Made by a program: the position numbers and the translations under genes. From Spongospora subterranea f. sp. subterranea (Eukaryota; Endomyxa: Phytomyxea; Phytomyxea; Plasmodiophorida), in assembly GCA_049724395.1 (NCBI GenBank), contig JAUGWO010000220.1, forward strand, positions 1-64,000: DNA of 64,000 bases, read 5' to 3'. How positions within the stretch are numbered: position 1 is the first letter of the stretch; each line of letters opens with the position of its first letter. The notes under the pieces are model-generated. The model was not told where the DNA came from and searched no databases. It saw only the letters and a program-made list of their open reading frames with translations. Below, piece by piece: positions 30,988-44,174 of this stretch.

Positions 30988-32635
30988 ATGGCAACTTCCC
31001 AATTCTTCGCTCTAACTGTGGAAGGCGTCAAATTGTACGTTTATAACACTCGCGTCAAAGTTCCCGTCGCCCTTGATATCGGTTTTCGCCGTGCCGGAGA
31101 TGGTCATTCCTATCTATTTGTGAGTTGTTCTCATAGCCCCTGGTCAATCCCCATTCCCAGTCCGATTATACATACATAATGTGGTTTCCCGCACTGAATA
31201 TGCCGAACGTTCGAGGCTGTTCCATCGTCATTCTCATAACGCAATAATCATGTTTGGGAGCGCCAATCTGTGTGCGATCGTCATGATTGCCCAACTGCTT
31301 TGTAGTCTCAAGACCCACGCCTGTGTGCCACTTCGGCAAGATCTAGTCGATGTTCGATTAATTCGGTCATATTATATGAAGACGAAACCAGCACAGCTCT
31401 TGCATACTTCTCGTGATTTGACCGAATCAGGAGTGGACGTTGCCGTTATGGAGACCTTCTACGTTTTGGTGCACATCGCCACCAAATATTCAACGGATCA
31501 TCCACTTTTTGAGTCGGCGCTGGAAGGATTCTGTTGCACAGTTCTGGCTCGTAGTCCGACCCTGCCATTGGAATTTGAAAAGACATATTTGTGCATTGCT
31601 GCTCTTTTCAAGCAAGACTACCCTAATGGAACCGTTGATTTGACAGCGGTCATAAAAAAAATCTCTGACGTCGTGTATGGCGACGAAAGGTTCACTCAGG
31701 CACCCCTCTATCAAGTTGATTATATTTTGGCTGCAGTTACCTATGGTCATTCTTTAGTGTCAGATTCCCCCGTTTCTACCGGCAACCTGATCGCCTGTCG
31801 CCAGCGGATTCAGCGTTTCTTCGACCTCATTCAGGACACCGTTAGCAAAAGTAATGGTACGAGCGAAATCCTAGTGGCGATGGAAAAAATGCCCATCAAC
31901 TCGCTGTCAAAAGATCAAAAACGGAACGAAGAAGAAGCCGATTTCTTTTCAGATCTATTAGCTGTATGCACAGGGCATGGTCCGCGAATCGATCCAAAAT
32001 CCTACCATATCAGTTCGCTTCCACGTGCAGAAGGCGTCTTGTTCTACCTGATTTCATTGACAAAATCATCAATGGAATCGGTTTCTGACCTGATCCAGGA
32101 CGTGTTTCATGCTTGGTTGTGCTTGATCAATACGCATTGCCTGAAATATGAAGCTCAATCGGTTATACAAGATGAACTGCCTACCGCCCTCCGTATCTTC
32201 TACGAAATGTTTGTTAATGAAGCGTCGGGAGATGATATACAGATACCACACCAGTCGTTTATCAGCGGACTGAAAACAATTTTATCTCTTCCTGACCCAA
32301 CCACGAAGCTGTTCACGGACGAGCTCAAGTCGGTATTTATCGAAGCCATTGCATGGTCGGAAAAACAAATTCCTATTCGGGTGCTTAAGAAGGCCGATAC
32401 TGATGCAATACGAATTCGATCCCGTGTGTTAAGGTTTATGTTGGCGCTACGGATCTCGCTAGGAATAAGCATTCCAAAACCTCACCTGTTCTTCAACGTG
32501 TTGGAGAATATCCAGCTTCGTTGCCCTTGCCAGAATCTGGGCCCCAAGACACAGGTGGCAATCTCCAAGCTTGGTAAAGTACGAGCCTGGATGACAGATT
32601 TAAAGCCAGATCTACCTGACAGTAAAGCATCGTGA
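30988..32635 (+). CDS. Predicted alpha-helical protein of about 520 residues, unrecognised
   Basis: ATG 30988 opens an exon (MATSQFFALTVEGVKLYVYN, to GDGHSYLF near 31120). A donor (gtgagt) follows, and the main exon runs to the stop at 32635 in a frame open from about 31160 (RLYIHNVV, SRTEYAERSRLFHRHSHN). The exact acceptor is not settled. The large exon is uniformly amphipathic and Leu/Ile/Ala-rich (LFESALEGFCCTVLARSP, LPTALRIFYEMFVNEA, VLRFMLALRISLGISIP), suggesting an alpha-solenoid. No catalytic motif or membrane span is evident. It lies directly 3' of the minisatellite, within 180 bp. Confidence 0.55.
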
Positions 32636-32875
32636 GTGCTTTTGATGAGAAACCGTCCACAAGATATATTCTCAATAAATTCATCTTATTCAATGACGGT
32701 CGTCTGGCCCTTCTTAGCGTCTCATTATTATGCAGTTCGATAAAGTTTTCACGGCGTTGAACTGCCAACGAACGCAATACTATATTCAAGTTATTGACAT
32801 GTCCACTACAAGTCCACTACATTGAATTTTGTGACAGTTTGGGAAGTTACAAGGTTGTTGTTCAATTTCAGATTA

Positions 32876-33073
32876 ATGGCTGTTAAGGCCGAAAAAAGTG
32901 TACCGGGTTCACTCCCGAGTGTAACCGTTCATTTCGAGAAATATAGGAGTAGTCTGCTTATCTGTCAGGGAAACACTTTTGAAATTGCCGGAAAAATGTA
33001 TGGAGGCCGGCAACCTGATGATGTAGAGATGCATAACCAAAACAACTCAAGTAAAAGCAACAACCCTCGTTAA
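32876..33073 (+). CDS. Small hypothetical protein
   Basis: ATG 32876 gives 65 residues (MAVKAEKSVPGSLPSVTVHF, ending NNSSKSNNPR). It follows a possible 3' splice site (ttcaatttcag), so it could be a later exon. No family recognised. Confidence 0.3.
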   Translation: MAVKAEKSVPGSLPSVTVHFEKYRSSLLICQGNTFEIAGKMYGGRQPDDVEMHNQNNSSKSNNPR

Positions 33074-33159
33074 CTCAGTAAACCACTGTTAGTACAACTG
33101 ATTCGGAGGACAAAGAATCCCTACAATACAACCACAAAATTTTTCCATTTCTGAGTGCA

Positions 33160-33345
33160 AGCTCAAAGCTTAAGTCTCTAAGTGTTTTAAAGCTTTTAAG
33201 GTCTTTTTTTTAAGTTGTAGGGAGCGCAGACAATAAGTGCTGTAAACTGCAGGTAGTGGCTGTTACCAATTACAACTGAAGCTTTTGAAAAAAGACTTTA
33301 AAAGACTTTAAAAGCTTTAAAAAACTTAAACAGCACATTTGCTAC
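33160..33345. repeat. AT-rich foldback (imperfect inverted repeat)
   Basis: The left side (tttaaagcttttaaggtctt) and the right side (gactttaaaagctttaaaaa) are mostly complementary over about 40 bp, separated by about 60 bp. The right side also repeats aaaagactttaa in tandem. It may be a small non-autonomous foldback element or simple-sequence structure. No target duplication was identified. Confidence 0.45.
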
Positions 33346-33399
33346 GATTGGAGTTCAAAATCAAACTCTAAAAAGCTGTCTGTAGAGGCCGTGATTTCA

Positions 33400-34500
33400 A
33401 CAACAATATATCATCCATCTAAGCCATTAATCATGCAGTTGTTCATCGTCTGAAATCCAACGCGTGAGCGAGAAAAAACAACGTCGTATTGCCAATAACA
33501 GGAACATCAATTTTTGTTTCGCCTTCATTGGTTCAGCAAATCGCGCTGAATGGCGCGGTGTTCGTCGTTTGTCGGACACAGGTCGTGTGTCGTTGGTTAT
33601 TGTTGATCGCATTGATGACGGCCGTGTTTGCCCTCATGCACAAAAGAACAGGTTTTGTGGCGAAGCGGATTTGATGAAGAAACTGACGCAAGAGCGTGGG
33701 TGTATCACGAATCGTCGATAGCAGAGATCTTGGTCACGAGGGTGTCGTAACTGTTGAACCATACTTACAACCAGCTGATCATACATCATCGGTCAACGAG
33801 ATGGTATTCGTCCTTTGCAATTTTTTGTTTGTGTGTGCGTTCAACACAATCGTGTTAGGTCTGTACTACCCGTATCTACGCTAGGGCCATCCGACGATCG
33901 CTCGTCATCCGGGCGCGCTATACGTTGCTCAGCAGTCGATCCCGACTCAATGGTAGTGTGAGATTGGTATCGCCCGACTCACTAAAACCCCAAACCCATT
34001 GGGACACAGGGGATATCCCCTTTGGGAACACCGCTGAGCGAGTCCTATCGCTTCAACACAAACCGGTTGGAAGAATCATACCGAAGTGCAGTAGACCGTA
34101 CTGGACAAAGTAAACAGCAGGCTTGGATTACAAAGGTGATCGAAAGGTGGACCCCTTCCGAAACAGGTAAATATTTTGTGAATTGTTTCTCATTAAGTAC
34201 GGTAGGCCTTTTCAGTCCGAAATACCTGATTCTGGAGGGGAAAGAATATTATGGAATTATTTATCCCAATCTTGTCAACCACCGTTAACTTTGTAGCAAT
34301 TTTGATCGACTTTGACATATTCGTTATCAGACCATTATTGGAAGAACACCGTTAACTTGATTTATAGTCAGATTAAAGGTCGACGGTTAGCGACAACTCG
34401 TCGCTATGTCGTCAGAAACTCAAATCTTTTTTTAATGACAAAATCGATCAAACGCCGGGGATTCAATTGGCAAAACGACAGTTGACTGGTCAAACTGTAT
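33400..34500. other. Region with unresolved short open stretches
   Basis: Short plus-strand frames here include hydrophobic segments (WLLLIALMTAVFALMHKR near 33585; MVFVLCNFLFVCAFNTIVLG near 33800), and another frame near 34025-34166 (LSESYRFNTNRLEESYRSA) ends at a gtaaat donor. They could be exons of a membrane protein, but I cannot join them with confidence. Confidence 0.3.
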
Positions 34501-34529
34501 GATGACCGGTTTTATGTGAGTTGAGCAAT

Positions 34530-35187
34530 TCATGGAGAAATGTCATATCCTCTCGTGACAAGCCCATGGCGACCCAGTCCAGTAAATTTCATGAAGGATG
34601 ACCGATATAAAACCAACTGGTGCATCGCTTTTCGATCGAAGGCCGACTTCCCAGGCCGAACATGGTGCGATGATGCTAGATATATGACAATGCAAACGAA
34701 TACGATAGCAGCACCCAGAATGAGGAAGATTCTGTTTAGATCGCATGTGTTGTCGCAGCCAAAAATACAACTATCGTATAGTGGCGACCACGCTGACAGC
34801 CACGACCGCGTCGACAGAGTTGGATAGCTGGATAGCCGCGACGAAATCGATCAGCACATGCCCACAATATACGAAAGGTTTTACGCAAGATCGTCATCAA
34901 ACAACGGCAAAGAACCAACTAAGAGGAGAAACCTTTTTAAAAATATCCTGCAACCCAGTTGATTTAATTTAAAGATTCATGATACTGTAGTTCCGAGGAG
35001 ACAGACTCGCCACAACTCTAGCGGAAGCAACTTTTTTGAACGGATTGTCGTGACCAGGAGACAACCTCTGTATTAAAACATCAGCTCTTTCCTTCGTGTC
35101 AACGGTCGACACAACGCTGAAGCGGTTGCGCCATACCGTCGATAGGGTGCGTAGTATAAGTTGGTTCACTGAAGTGGATATACACAT
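34530..35187 (-). CDS. Possible single-pass membrane protein
   Basis: A 3' exon (about 34785-34530) reads CIFGCDNTCDLNR then IFLILGAAIVFVCIVIYLAS, a clear membrane span, followed by a basic tail (HHVRPGKSAFDRK) and a stop at 34530. An upstream open stretch starts at ATG 35187 (MCISTSVNQLILRTLSTVWR). The connection between the two is not resolved, so they may be separate genes. Divergent from the Rpn7 gene by about 100 bp. Confidence 0.4.
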
Positions 35188-35286
35188 GAGTGTGTAACAG
35201 GGGGTAACACTGTCCCATCGTTTTATCCTTCATTATCTTTGTCGCTGTTTGTGGATCGCCCCTTGATCATCTTGTCTTCTCTAACG

Positions 35287-36950
35287 ATGTTCGAATGGGA
35301 ATTGAGCGGGTCGCAGATCAAGGAGGGAGAATCGCAGGCTCTTTTGATGCGCCTACATGAAATACGGACCCGGCTATCACTTGAAGACAATGTTGTCGAC
35401 CCTCACCAGAAGTCCGCTTTAAGAGCACAGCTTCTGGACGCAATTACGGAAAACAGTAAGTGGTTTTGACGACGATGGTTTTGTTTTGATTATCGTCTTT
35501 TATCTAGAAATGGGCGCATTTTTGAAGTTTATGGTGTCACACGATCCGGACTTTAAGGTTGATGTAAAGATTCAACGTGAGCTTGACACTGCTAATGAAG
35601 CTGTAGTCTCATATTATTTTCCACTCTTGATTATCACTAATGCTCATATTCAAGGAACTTGCTGAAATCGAAGCCAAACTTGCTGATGCTCTGGAAAACC
35701 TAGGCGAAAGCGAGGTGCGGGATGCCATGCAGGTTAGAATCTATTTTGATGACTTGTGACGCAAAAACTCAATTGTTTTGATTAGCGTAAAGCCGAATTC
35801 TTTGCTCGAATTGGGGACAAGACCCAGGCCGAGAAAACCTATATAGAAACCATGGCGAAAACGGTGTCTAGTCCAGCATTAGTCATGATTGATCGCGTTA
35901 GGTTTAAACCATCTCCAGGTTGGAAGTGGCCAAAAAATCGACCTCATGTTCGATCAGATACGTCTCGCATTCTTTTGGAATGATTATTCCGCGGTCAAAC
36001 GGCTAATCAACCAAACTACGACGTACACCATATCAATTTGCTTCTTATCATCAAGATTTACATTTAAACTGTAGTATGGTCGAGAAGGGGGGTGATTGGG
36101 AGCGGCGAAATCGTCTCAAAGTCTACAATGCCACATTTTTGCTGGTCGGCAGGGAATTCAGTGAAGCAGCTGCCCTTTTTCTGGATTCGATATCAACGTT
36201 CACGTGTTATGAACTGTTCTCCTATAGGAGATTTGTCCTATATACCGTTATTTGCACGACTGTCGCTAAGGTGAAATTTAGTGTGATTCATTTTGACGGC
36301 AGTAATGTTCATACTCGCTGCAGACACGCAACGTAATTCGAGAACAATTGGTCAACGCCCCTGACGTCTTAGCTGTAATTCGCGATATCGGAACACTTCA
36401 CCAGTTTTTAAACTCGTTGTTCAAAGTAAGTTCATTTTGGCCTGCACACAAAGAACTGCACTTACTTTTATTAGTGTGAGTATCCCGTTTTTTTCCGATC
36501 GCTGCTTTCAGTTTTGTCCATGATTGATGTTGATCCATTTCTGCATTTTCATGCGGCTTATATCCTTCGGGAAGTTCGCGCTGTCGCGTACAGGCAGTTT
36601 CTTCAGTCGTATCGATCTATTACGGTAAGAGTGTTCACCAATATCAGATAAACTTATGACCTCACCGATCCGTAGCTTGAATCCATGGCAAAGTCCTTTG
36701 CCATTAGCGAGTCGTTGCTGGATCGAACATTGTCGGATTATATCGCCACCAGCCGTTTAAACTGCAGGATTGATAAGGTTGGGATGTGTAAACAGGATTG
36801 GATGGTTCAAGTCTTATTATGTTGCAGGTCGGCGGTATCATCACAACATGTCAACCAGACTCCAAAAACGCCCAGTACCAGTCCATCCTTAAAACTGGCG
36901 ATCATCTGTTAAATCGCATCCAGAAGCTGTCCCGGGTTGTGTCGTATTGA
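35287..36950 (+). CDS. RPN7: 26S proteasome regulatory subunit Rpn7 (PSMD6)
   Basis: ATG 35287 ([15 protein letters not shown]). About eight small exons give [112 protein letters not shown], and [20 protein letters not shown] with the C-terminal PCI winged helix CRIDKVG, ending [14 protein letters not shown] at 36950. All match Rpn7 in order: a helical-repeat N-terminus followed by PCI. Rpn7 is part of the lid that positions Rpn11 for deubiquitination. Introns are 40-100 bp. Full length for the family (about 390 residues). Confidence 0.93.
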
Positions 36951-37289
36951 GCGGTGCGACCTTTCAGAACTTAGTTCACTGTATTAAAGTGAATCTTATA
37001 GTCTGTATTTATATGAGATGTGATAGTTTCTGTCGAGTAGCTCTAAAGCCTTATTGTGAACTGGGACACTTTTTGTTTGCGTTGTTAGATTTGTGAGTGC
37101 TTGTCATACAATGCATGTCAATGCTTGAAAAACTGGCTGGAACAAGCATTTGCTCCATCAAATTTTAGTATCCAGCTCATCACCTCTGAATGGCTGTTCA
37201 ATTAGTCTTCTGAAACTGCATAACGTTTGTCAAACTGTGAAATAAATAGTTCTGGATTGCTTGTGATGACTATTGTAAGGGGTTTATCA

Positions 37290-40200
37290 TCAAATTGGTG
37301 CGATTGTGTTTGATTTGGCGATGTGCCCTGCAGTGTATGTCAGATTAAAGGACAGGCATTCCTCATTCTGATCATTGGCATCATTGATGAACACAAACAC
37401 CGTTCTGGGAATCGGATTGCTTTGCGCCGGAAACAACAGCACCAATAACCCCTACGGTCGACACCTGAAAGCCCGCCTCAAGGTTGCTGAAAATCACTGA
37501 CCTCATCATTTGCTTCAATATTGACAGTATTTGTCAAGACTTTAACACATTCCTGATGGCTACTCTCAAACTTGAAATGCCTCCTCTCATTATATCCATT
37601 TCTGTATCGGATTTTTTTCTTCAACGACTTTCCTGGTAAACCTTAACGTCAGCACAAACAAAACCACGTAATTTTGCTAGATACAACCTATTGGCAATGG
37701 AACGTCGAATACGGTAGAAATTTCTGGAAAAACGATATTGACATCCACCAGCCAGGTATACACCAGATCTTTTGTATTAATGTCGACCAGATTGACGATT
37801 ACATGACGGCCGTTGATATGGGTTGTGCCAGGGCGAATTACCAATCCAACCTTCAAATGCACTTTCATGATTAAGATGAATGATGTGTAGAACCGGGCGA
37901 AACAAAGAAAGAATCTCGAGGGAAATTAGATACTAATCCGGGAGAAACGAGAACAATCAGTATATCCGTATTCTGACCTGATTGAAGGCATTGGCTACCA
38001 ACTGAAAAGGATTATCGCCTTGGGCAAGACACAGGAACGATGGATCAGAGGAATATCCGACTACCTCATGCGGTCCCCCCCTGATGATCACACAGTAGTC
38101 GAATCAGAAATACTATGCGACAAAGTTGCGAAGGCAAATTTTGTTCGGATCAAGTCGGATCCTCACAAAACGAAGAACGGGAATTTCAACAGCACTGACG
38201 TCAGTTGTGAAGGTGGCAGACAGGGATAGGCAATTTGTGTAGCCCCAACGGTGGCGTTAACGTCAAATCGGGCTACGATAAAGAAACATGATATTTTAGA
38301 GTAATAAAAACGTTGATAAGGGGAAAATTACGGCGGGCAGTAATTACGATGCGCCAAACACGATGAAGATGGAAACAATGCTCGTCTTCATATCTGAAAC
38401 CAGGACACACACGTTGATTTGCAGTGCAGTCCAGAAATGATGTGGAGAAGATGCATGATTGAAAATGGTTGAGATAAATACTAGACAACACGTTCTGACA
38501 CAATTATCATAGCAGCGTAATAAACACCATGATGGACCGATTACTAGAATCAATTTCCAGTCGGTATGACTCGTTGTCGAATACAATAATCACTTCAAAA
38601 CCTGCGGATTTTCAGGCAGGACGTTTGGAATGATGGCCAAAATATTACATTCATATCTGACCTGCTATCAATGGATGAAAAGAATCACATTTTGTGAACA
38701 GAATATTTGTCAGAGTCAATCGTCGGACCAAGCTAAAAAAACAACAACAAAAGTCTAGGTCTAACAAACCGGTTTCGAATGTTGTGTTTAACAAATAAGT
38801 GTGTTGACCAACAGCAGCAAATAGAACTGGGCAATATCTGGATATTCGCCGCAAGCGTATCGGAACGATAGCCTACGGGCACCCCCCTCATCGTCATCGT
38901 GGAACTCGAATGCCACACGATCGTTGGTGCACCTCACCTGAACCACACACACATACACACGACCCTTAGCTTTTCGCTTGCATATCAACATTTTTTATGG
39001 ATTCCTGAGGCTCAATGGAAGTGTTTTCGCCAGAACGGAACTTGATGGGGATTTGTACATGCGTTTCCAATGGTAAAATTGCTTGAAAAAACGAAATGTG
39101 ACTCAAAAACAGTTTGCATATAGACAACTCTATTTTTAAAAAATTGAGATATGGTGCCCTTACCTTAGCAACGGGTCGTTGGGAGAATTTATCGGAACGG
39201 TCGGCAGTGTAATCTGGATCGCGACTGATCAAAGCCGTCTTCATCGGCAAGACCCCTTTCAATATCTCATTGTTGAAGTAATCAAAATAAAATGTCTCAT
39301 CGACCTGTGTATTCCCAATCAGATGTAAGTCGTCAATGAAAACTGTGAATGAAGTGGACAAAAAATGACTTGAGAGAGCAGATCGTTGAAAACAGATTGA
39401 GTGATTGATTCTCAAGCGTTGTGCTTATATTGAGGATTAAGGAATTCCTTACTGTAAATGGCAATGGATCAACCTGTATCTTTAACAGGGAAATGTGAGC
39501 CAGATTTGACGCCCTCTCGATATTTACGTCGCTAAACAGGCGCTCACGACATGCGAATATTGGCCGTGCGTTCTAGCCCAGAAGTCAATCAATTGCACAA
39601 CCCGATAAATACCAGGAAACAAGACCTGATCCTGATAGGATGGCGCGAAATCGCCAAGCTCAGTATATACGCTGGGAGAATTACCGGGATGGAACGATTG
39701 CCAGCAGAACCAAAGCTGTATTTTTTCACCTCCACCCAACTCAAACTGCACCCTGGAAACACAAAACGGCAACAATGAACGAAACATAATGTTGATTTGA
39801 GCAACATTACTTATTGTTTTGGGAGTCTGTTATGGAGACCATCGACGACTCGATATGGGAACCGGGATCGCCCTGGAATAGGCGCTGGCAGTGTCGCCGT
39901 TCAGACCCGCTCATGATTAACCGCAATCCACCATCGATACCTTCACTAGGGTCCTGTATTTACCACAACAAACTCCAAAGTTAGCCACTAAATTGGTTCG
40001 CATGTTTTTCACTTCGAATCGTTCAGGGAACCAAAATCGACCCGTTTTCCATTAGTTAGCTGTTGTTTAATGCAAAAATCGGTATTCCCTACTGTTAGGC
40101 TTCAAAAAATGACGAACAAAAGAAATTGTATATGGCGATTATCTCCATCAACCCAAGAAAGCAGAAATCCAAACCATAACTGGTGAATTTGGATTTATAA

Positions 40201-43200
40201 AATAAAGAGCAGAAATCTGGGCAAAGCACAGGCGGTATATGTTGGCAATGTCGGTCAACCGACATTGGCAATGGACAATATGAACAGGGTATTGTGTGGA
40301 TATGGATTGGTGAAGGTTGTGCAGAACAGAACGGCTTGCCCTAGCCGTGAACGGACACAGCGCGTCTGCTGATGAAGAAGGCGCCGGACCTGCTCCAGCT
40401 TGATCTGGCTCCGGAATCCATCCAGAACCGTCATACCTTGCGCCTGAAGATGCAGTTGCGATGAGCCCAGTGGCGTTGGGCGAACCTATCGAAGAATCAC
40501 CAAAACATGTTGTCATCGAATAAAATCCCATGATTTTTTCATTTAGACAAAAACGAAGCTGAGTCAAAAATGGAAGAATGAAAGTGTACGGTGAATGCCA
40601 ATAGAGATAAAAATGAGTTTCAGTTTTTTTAAAGAAGGGAAACAACTTGTTGGCAACAAATTAATGGCATACAATTGGCTCCAGACGACGTAATTTTGCT
40701 CGTTGATCGGCTCGAGAAAAATGACCGGATCGGTCATCGCCCTATGTTTAATAATTCAGAATCGGAACCGCGTGTCCCAAACAAGATCCTTTCAAAGATG
40801 CTTGACGCAAAATCAATAGTGTGAAACGCTATCTTGTGTTGCGACGGCCAAATACCATATTGTGTTTTTGAGGTGGATCGAGTTGGAACCCATAATCTAC
40901 CAGTTTTTGGGCGAGTATGGCGTGTTTGTCGATCATTCGTATCGGACGGACAGACCTGGATGTGTTCAACTTAGAGCTGAGCGCGATTGGACCTTTTTCA
41001 TGAGATCAGTGACCTATAGCTCATCGATAATAGACAATAGAAACGGAAGTCACTTCAAAATGTATCAAAGGGTCCCTCGATGTACAGAGCGAAAAAAAAT
41101 TGCACTTAAATGTTTTGAAATCATAAACACTCTTATTGAATCACAATAAAGTATATGAAATCAAGCACAGGCGCCACCTGAACAATGTTTTGGCTTTGGA
41201 AGACCATAGGGGTGCGGTGTCGTAATCAGGGCTTCGGATGATGTCGGGTCGTCGTCGGCAGCAACGCCAAAGTGTCGGACGGTGATGCCGATCCTGCCGC
41301 GAATCCCCTCTGCACATTCGATAGGCAATGCGGCATGTGCTTCGACAGACGCCTAATGATGATCCAACACACCCGCTTCAATCGACAGCAAACAAGACTG
41401 TTTTCACCTCCAAAAGTTGCTTCCAGAGAAATATCTGTCGTTCGTGTAACATCACACAAATACCGTAACAAATGCCGAAACGTAGATGCAGCTCAGACGT
41501 AAAAAAACCGGTGCCACTGTAAACGCTATTTTGACGACAAAGGCTTATGAAACGTGAACGTAGAGGTTTACAGGTAACAAATCATGGATGAAAACGGTAA
41601 CGGTTGACTGGACTCTGGTGGCTCTGACCTGGCGCTGCCTTAGCGTGCAGCGTAGCTGCAATCTGGAACCACCGATCAGGAAATGGGACAGCTCATCCCA
41701 TACCTCGATCACGGCGGTCCGCTCGTACAGGTGCATGACGAACGCATCGTGATCGACCGCATCGACCAAGAATGAGAACGTAACTGACACCGGTGACCGA
41801 ATTGGGACCCGTTTCAGCACGAGATCGTCACCTGTGTACGGGATTTAGATGACAAATGCCCGATTGCACTGGTGGAAAAAACGACAAAAAATTTGAGGGA
41901 AATCTGCTAGATATTGAAACATGACCGTGATCAAGTTGGACAGGGTTGGACCTGAAGGCCCGTTCCCCGAATATATGTAGAGCGATGATTATGGAGCGAT
42001 ACTCTACAAGATGGGCGCATTCGAACCAGTCAATCTTAACCTATTTGCTATGGGTCAGTATGGGCGGGATCGACAATGATAGAAGACCGACCTGATATCG
42101 CGAGCTTCTTAACGGATCCTTCTCTTCGAGAGATAGGTTAACGTCATATTTAGGAAATGGACCTAAACAACCGGTTGAGCCAATCAACAACTCTCGAAAG
42201 GAACTCCAGAAATCAAGGCCGACGAAAACGATTGAAGTCTTTCAACGGTAAAGCCGTTCAACGTTTGAAACTCAATTTGCAAAAAGCACCGCAATTTGTT
42301 TGGTTGTTTCCAGATGCTTCCCTTACCATCTATTACTACGCTGGCGGAAGCATTAACGTGGCGTTGGAAAAGATCCGGGATAGGTTCAGGAGAGACAACG
42401 TCCTTGACGGATGCCCGTACAGGAGATACGGAACGGGGACGCGGTGGCGACATTCCACGCCCTTCATCCGTTTCCGTATTCTCCTCCGCCTGCGCCGTAT
42501 TTGCGATCAGCATTAACGGCGGCAGCTTCTGTTGGACGTATTCCGGATCAGATACGCCGATTTCAACACAGATGGGCGCGTCACTATCAACGGTCATGGC
42601 GTTGGAGATGGAGCGGCCCCCACACGACAACAGCGTTAGATTGACCCGAGCAGAATCGCAAGGCAGCTCTGGAGAATATAATGATCGTGCCGTCCATCCG
42701 GCACATATTACGGCCCGTTCTGGTGGGACCGATGAAGACAATGATGGGGATGGCCATTCTATATCCAATAGCAACTCGATTACCAGGACTAGTAAAGGAT
42801 CGTCCAGATTAGCATCAGCCTGCAAAGTTTTGATTGAAAAAAGGGAATTTGCAAGCATTCTAGCTAAATTTCACCTTGATGGTAGAGACTCCCTCGAATA
42901 TATAGTTGAACGCGTCAGATCTGTCGGATTGGCATAGGAGTTCCAGCCCGATTGGTGTATGAATAAAACAGCGACCGTTATGAATACCCAATATCAGGCG
43001 GCGCTGCACAACGGACGCACCGAACCCGGTCTGCTTTCCTTTCAGCTCGTCAAGCGTTGATAGGACTCGATATTCCAGCCCATGGGGTATCGATACTCGT
43101 GGAGCACCAATCGCCAGTACGGTACGAGTCGGCGAGGTTAGAACGGTGGCGATACCTCGCTGCGGCAAACCGGCAATTATTGACTTGGCGGTGACCATTT

Positions 43201-43954
43201 CATTCTCCCGGATGAGGTTCGAAGTCGCTTCTGAGAGCGATGAGGCGTCAAATAGGTCATAAAAAAGTTTTCCAGCTCCAGCTGGCTTCATTTTCGCTTT
43301 CCAGTCGGAGCAAGGATCGATGGCAAAAAGGGCGCGGGCGGTTCCTTGGAAAATCGGACGGTTGAAACTGGACGTTGATTTACCCTTAGATAGAGCTGAG
43401 GACAGCGGCGGCAGTGCAGTCCCAACGCGATTGAATACACTCATTGTGGACCAGCCGACGGCGATCGTCTCGATAGAGACATTATCCACAGGATCTAGGA
43501 CCAGAATGACGACTTCTCCTACTGCAAAAGCGGTAGGATCGCAAATTCGCGTTCGAAAGTAGAAATGGGCGTTGAATGCGACATTGGGTTCGGACGCAGA
43601 ATAGGCTATCGGTGCAGTTTGAATCGTGCGCCCGAAAACCTGCAATGTCCGTTCGTGGAAAAAAGACAGCCGCAAACAAATCTGTAAACGAGCTGCCGAT
43701 CCGAAGCGTTCATGAATCAACCTCGGGACAACAATTCCTGTAAATCGTCAGGTGAATAACGCATCAGGTAGTGAAACAGCACCTTCAACGCGATCGACTC
43801 GCAAACAAACAAGGGCTGTGGGCGTATCAGGGCTTGAAAAGGTCAGGGCAGTTGTAGGCAGTAATTCGTGTGCATGCACATAAGCGAGCCATCGTTTTAG
43901 CTGCTTCGCTGATTCAAGCGAGATCTCAGAGATGGCGCAATCCGACACAGTCAT
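37290..43954 (-). CDS. NPHP4: Nephrocystin-4 (NPHP4), ciliary transition-zone protein
   Basis: A long multi-exon minus-strand gene. N-terminal exon (about 43720-42870): FFHERTLQVFGRTIQTAPI, FNAHFYFRTRICDPTAFAVG and RRLILGIHNGRCFIHTPIGL, as in NPHP4. Next: LVIELLLDIEWPSPSLSS, AVICAGWTARSLYSPE, RVNLTLLSCGG. Middle: DHDAFVMHLYERTAVIEVWD, LSHFLIGGSRLQL (C2-like). Later VPFKF-type IPIKFRSGENTS. C-terminus: IRPGTTHINGRHVIVNLVD, TWLVDVNIVFPEISTVFDVP, RYRNGYNERRHFKFES and VFVFINDANDQNEECLSF, the MSP-like end. The stop is at 37290. ATG 43954 is the likely start, but the first junction is unclear. NPHP4 works with NPHP1 and RPGRIP1L at the transition zone. The length (6.6 kb gene) fits a 1,300-1,400 residue protein. 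Confidence 0.82.
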
Positions 43955-44174
43955 TTCGTTCCGATGACCTGTCCCCCGTCTCCAGTATCCTCTTTCTACT
44001 ACTGCATTTGCTTTAGCGCCATCAAGGGTTTCGATACCCCAGCAACGCTGTGACTGTCACCACGTGTATGTCATGAAACCGACTACCAATGAAACATGAA
44101 CCAGTGTCGAAGAATATGAAAATCTGGAGAATAAGCGTAATTGGCATGCTTTTTTTTTTAATTGAGATGAACGG

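Noticed and set aside
31440-32789. Overlapping frames within and after the helical-protein gene
   Set aside because: They overlap a long coding exon in other frames and show low-complexity or biased composition.
37387-37500. Short plus-strand frame resembling a peptide (MNTNTVLGIGLLCAGNNSTN)
   Set aside because: It lies antisense to the NPHP4 C-terminal exons, which explain the sequence better.
43985-44075. tRNA-like T-arm (gggtttcgatacccc)
   Set aside because: No matching acceptor or anticodon stem could be drawn around it. I found no credible tRNA in the window.
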